64,000 nucleotides of DNA, taken from assembly GCF_003633685.1 (NCBI RefSeq), contig NZ_RBKT01000001.1, positions 3,286,001-3,350,000 on the forward strand, given 5' to 3'. Both the position numbers and the translations under genes were made by a program. Numbering within the stretch: the stretch's first letter is position 1; each line of letters opens with the position of its first letter. The DNA comes from Micromonospora pisi (lineage in GTDB: Bacteria; Actinomycetota; Actinomycetes; Mycobacteriales; Micromonosporaceae). The notes below the pieces were generated by a model. It did no database searches. It was not told where the DNA came from and saw nothing but the letters and a program-made list of their open reading frames with translations. Positions 60,576-64,000 of the stretch are shown piece by piece.

Positions 60576-63500
60576 TCAGGCGCGTTGGATCGGAGCGGGG
60601 CTGCGCCGCTCGGGGCCCCACCGGTTGGCGTCCTCCTCCGCCAACGGGCGGGAGAAGAGGTAGCCCTGGCCGAGGGCGCAGCCCATGTCCATCAGCAGCG
60701 TCCGTACCACCTCGGTCTCCACCCCCTCGGCGATGATGTCCAGGCTGAGGGTTCCGGCCAGCCGGATGATGCCCTCCAGCAGCAGCAGTTGCCGTCGGGA
60801 GGAGGCGACGGTGGCGGTGAACGAGCGGTCGATCTTCAGTACGTCGGCCGGCATCTGCTGGAGGTAGCTCAACGACGAGAAGCCGGTACCGAAGTCGTCG
60901 ATCGCCACCCGTACGCCCAGGGTGCGCAGCTCGGTCAGCTCCGCCCACACCTGGTCGTCGTCGCGGAGCAGCAGACTCTCGGTGATCTCCAACATGAGCA
61001 GGGTCGGCGGTACGTCGGCGGCGCCCAGGGCGGCCCGTACCCGGTCGACGAAGCCACCCGCGCGCAGTTGCCGGGCGGAGACGTTGACACTGACGTACGG
61101 CGTCGCCGACGGGTCCCGGTCCTGCCGCCAGCGACCGGCCGCGGCGACCGCCTCGCGGAGCACCCAGTCACCGATCTGCTCGATCAGGCCGGTCTCCTCG
61201 GCGAGCGCGATGAACTGATCCGGCGGAACGAGACCCCGACCGGGATGGTGCCAGCGCACCAGCGCCTCGAAACCGGCGGCGACCCCACTGTAGAGATCGA
61301 CGATCGGCTGGTACTCGACCATGAAGCTGCGCCGCTCGACCGCCTCCGCCAGCGCGGTACGCAGTTCCAGCCGCTGCACGATCGCGGTGTGCAGCTCCGA
61401 CTGGTAACGGCACCAGCGCCCCTTGCCGCCGCCCTTCGCCACGTAGAGCGCCAGATCCCCGTGCTTGAGCAGCTCCCCCGCATCGGTGGCGTCGGCGCTG
61501 GTCGCCACGCCGATGCTGACCGAACCGTTGAGCAGGGTGTCACCGACCGCGAGCGGCTCGGCGAGCGCGCGGACCAGATCGTCGGCGATCCGCTCGGCCT
61601 GCTCCGCGTTCTCGGCGTCCGGCACCAGCACGGCGAACTCGTCGCCGCCGAGCCGGGCCACCATGCCGGTCGCACCGACCAGGTCCCGCAACCGCTGCCC
61701 GACCGCGATCAACAGCCCGTCGCCGACCGCGTGCCCGTGCGCGTCGTTGACCGAACTGAACTCGTCCAGGTCGATGCAGAGCACACCGACCATACGGCCA
61801 CTGCGGCGGGCGTGGCCGACCGCCGCGTACACCTGGTCCTGGAAGGAGGCCCGGTTCGCCAACCCGGTCAGCACGTCGTGCATGGACCGGTGGGTCAGTT
61901 CCCGTTCCAGCCGGCGCCGTTCCGTCATGTCCCGCATGGTCACCACCAGGCCCCGGACGGTCCGGTCCCGGCGCAGATCGCGGCAGCTCACCTCCAGGTG
62001 GATCCGCTCACCGTCCGGTCGCCGCACGGTCCAGTCGGCCCACCCGCCGCCCGACGACCGGGCCGGGTCCAGCAGGTCGTCGATCAGCTCCCGGTCGTCC
62101 GGGTGCACCACGGAGTTCAGTTCGGCGCAGTCCGCCGGGTCGATGCCGATCACGGTACGGACCGAGGGGCTGGCGTACCGGACTGACCGGTCGTCGTCGA
62201 CGACGAGGATGACGTCCGTGGCGTTCTGCACCACGCTGCGGAAGTACGCCTCGGTGTCCCGCCGGCTGATCTCCTGGCTCAGCCCGATCCGTTCCAGCGC
62301 GAGCGCCACCTGCGCGGCCAGCACCTCCAGCGAGTCGCGCAGCCCGGCGAGGACGGTCTGGTCGGCGGCGACCAGCAACGCGCCGACCCGGGGCACCCCG
62401 GTGGCCCGCTCGTCGAGCACCAGTGGACAGAGCACGGCGGTGCTGAACTCGCCCAACTGCCCGGCCAGCGCCGGCTGGAGCATGCCCACCCGCAGCACCC
62501 TGGTGCGGCGGGCGGTGGCCACGCTCGGCGCCGGGTAGTACGTGGAGGGTTCCGTGACCGCCGACCCCCAGATGCTGGTCGCGGCGGCCGGCACCCCGTC
62601 GGCCCGGTTGACCGTGAACACCACCCGGTGCGGGGCGTGCTTCGGCACCAGCCGGGCGACGGCGGCCCGTACCGCCCGGTCGACCTCGCGGGCGGCGGTG
62701 GCCGACACCAGGTCGGCGGCGGCTTTGCGCAGGCTCCGTTCACGGGTGACCACGAGCCGGTGTGCGTCCGCCGCGTCCGCGAGCCGGCTCAGCACCAGCA
62801 CGAACATCACCCCGGAGACGACGGCGATCACCGTACCGTCGTGCACCTCCCCGGTGACCGCCTCGAGCAGCAGCACCGCCGGGGCGAGTACGGCGGCCAG
62901 TCCGAGCAGCACCAGTCGGAGCCGTCCGACCTCGGTCTGCCGTGGCTGGGCCGGCATGGTCAACCGCGTCATCCGGGGGTGCAGGGCGGCGGCGCCCCAG
63001 CAGACGGAGAAGGTGAACCAGCCCAGCTCGATCGGCCCACCCGGCTGCCAGCCGCCGTTGTGCAGGGCGATGCCGTAGCCGAGGTCTCCGGCGAGCATGC
63101 CCGCGGCGCCGATCACCAGCAGTACCGCGGCGGGGTTGATCGGTGTGGCGGTGAGCAGCCGCGCGGTGGCCGCCAGCACCAGCAGGTCGGCGAAGGCGAA
63201 CGCGGCCAGGGTCGAGCGGCTGAACGGGTTGAGCCCGGGTCCGTCGAGGTAGGGGCCGAGAACAAAGATCCAAAGCAGGAATCCGCCGGCCGTACAGAAG
63301 ATCAGAAAGTCGAGGAACTGCGATCGGTCACGGGCGACAATGTTCGAACGGGTGAGTCCGAGTAGTCCGGCGCCGATCAAGGGGAACATCAACAAATAGG
63401 AAACATCTGCGGCCGATGCCGGCGCGTCGCTCGGCAACGACGCTTCGAGACTGTAGAGGGTGTCGCCGACGGCGAGCAGCGCCATGCCTGCGGAAAGCAG

Positions 63501-63704
63501 CCGCCAGGTGTATCCGCGTTGTGGGCGGTGCCACCCTACGCCGACCAGCACCGCAGCGGCCCCAGCCAGCCCCACCAGCGCGAACAGGAAGGTACGCAGC
63601 ACCGGCACGGCGAAGAAACAGCCGACCAGTACGCCCATTCCCACCGCGTACCAGGTCAATACCTTCCGAGCGGACACGGGCCTCCTGTCGATGTTCGAAA
63701 CCAA
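60576..63704 (-). CDS. GGDEF-EAL c-di-GMP enzyme with membrane and sensor domains
   Basis: 1042 residues by the TTG at 63704; a GTG at 63677 three bases after AGGAGG is the alternative. About ten membrane helices occupy residues 15-310, then a GAF-like domain (about 330-480) and PAS (490-600). GGDEF has intact RLGGDEFAVL with VLCIDLDEFSSVND; EAL has FEALVRW, VNVSARQLR and AIDDFGTGFSSL, so both diguanylate cyclase and phosphodiesterase sites look complete. Similar to Streptomyces CdgB/RmdB-type proteins. The membrane part suggests envelope-signal sensing. Confidence 0.92.
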   Translation of the reverse strand: MVSNIDRRPVSARKVLTWYAVGMGVLVGCFFAVPVLRTFLFALVGLAGAAAVLVGVGWHRPQRGYTWRLLSAGMALLAVGDTLYSLEASLPSDAPASAADVSYLLMFPLIGAGLLGLTRSNIVARDRSQFLDFLIFCTAGGFLLWIFVLGPYLDGPGLNPFSRSTLAAFAFADLLVLAATARLLTATPINPAAVLLVIGAAGMLAGDLGYGIALHNGGWQPGGPIELGWFTFSVCWGAAALHPRMTRLTMPAQPRQTEVGRLRLVLLGLAAVLAPAVLLLEAVTGEVHDGTVIAVVSGVMFVLVLSRLADAADAHRLVVTRERSLRKAAADLVSATAAREVDRAVRAAVARLVPKHAPHRVVFTVNRADGVPAAATSIWGSAVTEPSTYYPAPSVATARRTRVLRVGMLQPALAGQLGEFSTAVLCPLVLDERATGVPRVGALLVAADQTVLAGLRDSLEVLAAQVALALERIGLSQEISRRDTEAYFRSVVQNATDVILVVDDDRSVRYASPSVRTVIGIDPADCAELNSVVHPDDRELIDDLLDPARSSGGGWADWTVRRPDGERIHLEVSCRDLRRDRTVRGLVVTMRDMTERRRLERELTHRSMHDVLTGLANRASFQDQVYAAVGHARRSGRMVGVLCIDLDEFSSVNDAHGHAVGDGLLIAVGQRLRDLVGATGMVARLGGDEFAVLVPDAENAEQAERIADDLVRALAEPLAVGDTLLNGSVSIGVATSADATDAGELLKHGDLALYVAKGGGKGRWCRYQSELHTAIVQRLELRTALAEAVERRSFMVEYQPIVDLYSGVAAGFEALVRWHHPGRGLVPPDQFIALAEETGLIEQIGDWVLREAVAAAGRWRQDRDPSATPYVSVNVSARQLRAGGFVDRVRAALGAADVPPTLLMLEITESLLLRDDDQVWAELTELRTLGVRVAIDDFGTGFSSLSYLQQMPADVLKIDRSFTATVASSRRQLLLLEGIIRLAGTLSLDIIAEGVETEVVRTLLMDMGCALGQGYLFSRPLAEEDANRWGPERRSPAPIQRA

Positions 63705-63893
63705 CGTACCGAACCCGCCTAATCGACGTTGTCCGCCCGGTTTACCAGTCCTCGATGCGGTTCGCTATCGCCAGGGTGGGCAGTGGTTGACGACGATGAG
63801 TGTCCGGGTCGTGAACACGACTCCCCGCGTACGACAATTACCTGCGTAACACTGGTCACCGGTCCAGTCAACGATCACCCGGCAACCGGGACG

Positions 63894-64000
63894 TCAGCCC
63901 GCGAGTCGTACGACCACATCGGAGCGGTCGACGGTGGTCTCGATCAGATCGGCGTTGACCTGGTCGGTGCCTCGGGCCCGGGTGGCCGCCTCGGTCACCG
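63894..64000 (-). CDS. C-terminal end of an unknown protein (5' end outside window)
   Basis: The last about 35 codons are open at the window edge and end with TGA at 63894. The reading (TRARGTDQVNADLIETTVDR, then SDVVVRLAG) has third positions almost all G or C. Function cannot be told from this piece. Confidence 0.5.
   Translation of the reverse strand, partial: VTEAATRARGTDQVNADLIETTVDRSDVVVRLAG

Overview
The DNA is about 70% GC, codon third positions are almost all G or C, and the gene set (WhiB7 with an AT-hook, mycoredoxin, AdnAB, UPF0182, actinobacterial DapD, XRE-DUF5753/DUF397 pair) points to a filamentous actinomycete. Family composition and gene style fit Micromonosporaceae (Micromonospora or a close relative); the genus is inference. 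No rRNA or CRISPR array was seen, and there is one tRNA. Two compartments meet at an initiator tRNA-fMet gene (17763-17836, minus strand). Left of it (1-17.7 kb) is accessory DNA. It holds a kinase/HD pair, an HTH-NUDIX pair, a graveyard of decayed genes at 4.5-6.3 kb, a secreted I36-type inhibitor, an ECF sigma factor with its partner membrane protein, a GAF membrane protein with a small membrane protein, a large Mrr-like nuclease-NACHT protein that looks like an anti-phage STAND ATPase, a CoiA-like nuclease/coiled-coil protein, and a tyrosine integrase broken by two frameshifts and a stop. The integrase lies on the 3' side of the tRNA, as expected for an element integrated into the tRNA 3' end and now immobilised. 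Right of the tRNA (18-53.7 kb) is conserved chromosome. The order UPF0182, YlbL-like PDZ protease, zinc-dependent metalloprotease, UbiB/ABC1 kinase, whiB7, uvrD2, mycoredoxin, NudC, adnB, adnA matches from memory the Mycobacterium tuberculosis block Rv3193c-Rv3202c. Insertions into this block are a ThiF-like protein, an ArsR-type regulator with an MFS transporter, an XRE/DUF397 pair, two M16 peptidases, an FAD-dependent oxidoreductase, a DEAD-box helicase and a cold-shock protein. The last part (52-64 kb) carries two LOG-family proteins, dapE and dapD (lysine/peptidoglycan pathway), a large secreted subtilase, a sugar O-acetyltransferase and a multi-domain GGDEF-EAL c-di-GMP enzyme. Regulatory DNA is rich. 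A transcription attenuator and a long leader ORF with 15-bp repeats precede whiB7. A hairpin that can hide the ribosome binding site precedes the DEAD-box helicase and competes with an upstream hairpin. Three directly repeated DnaA boxes precede the ThiF-like gene. The same 16-bp palindromic site lies upstream of two distant genes, alternating CTTTC/GAAAG half-sites lie in the ArsR-type promoter, and many genes have a TANNNT box 6-7 bp before the start codon, predicting leaderless mRNAs.
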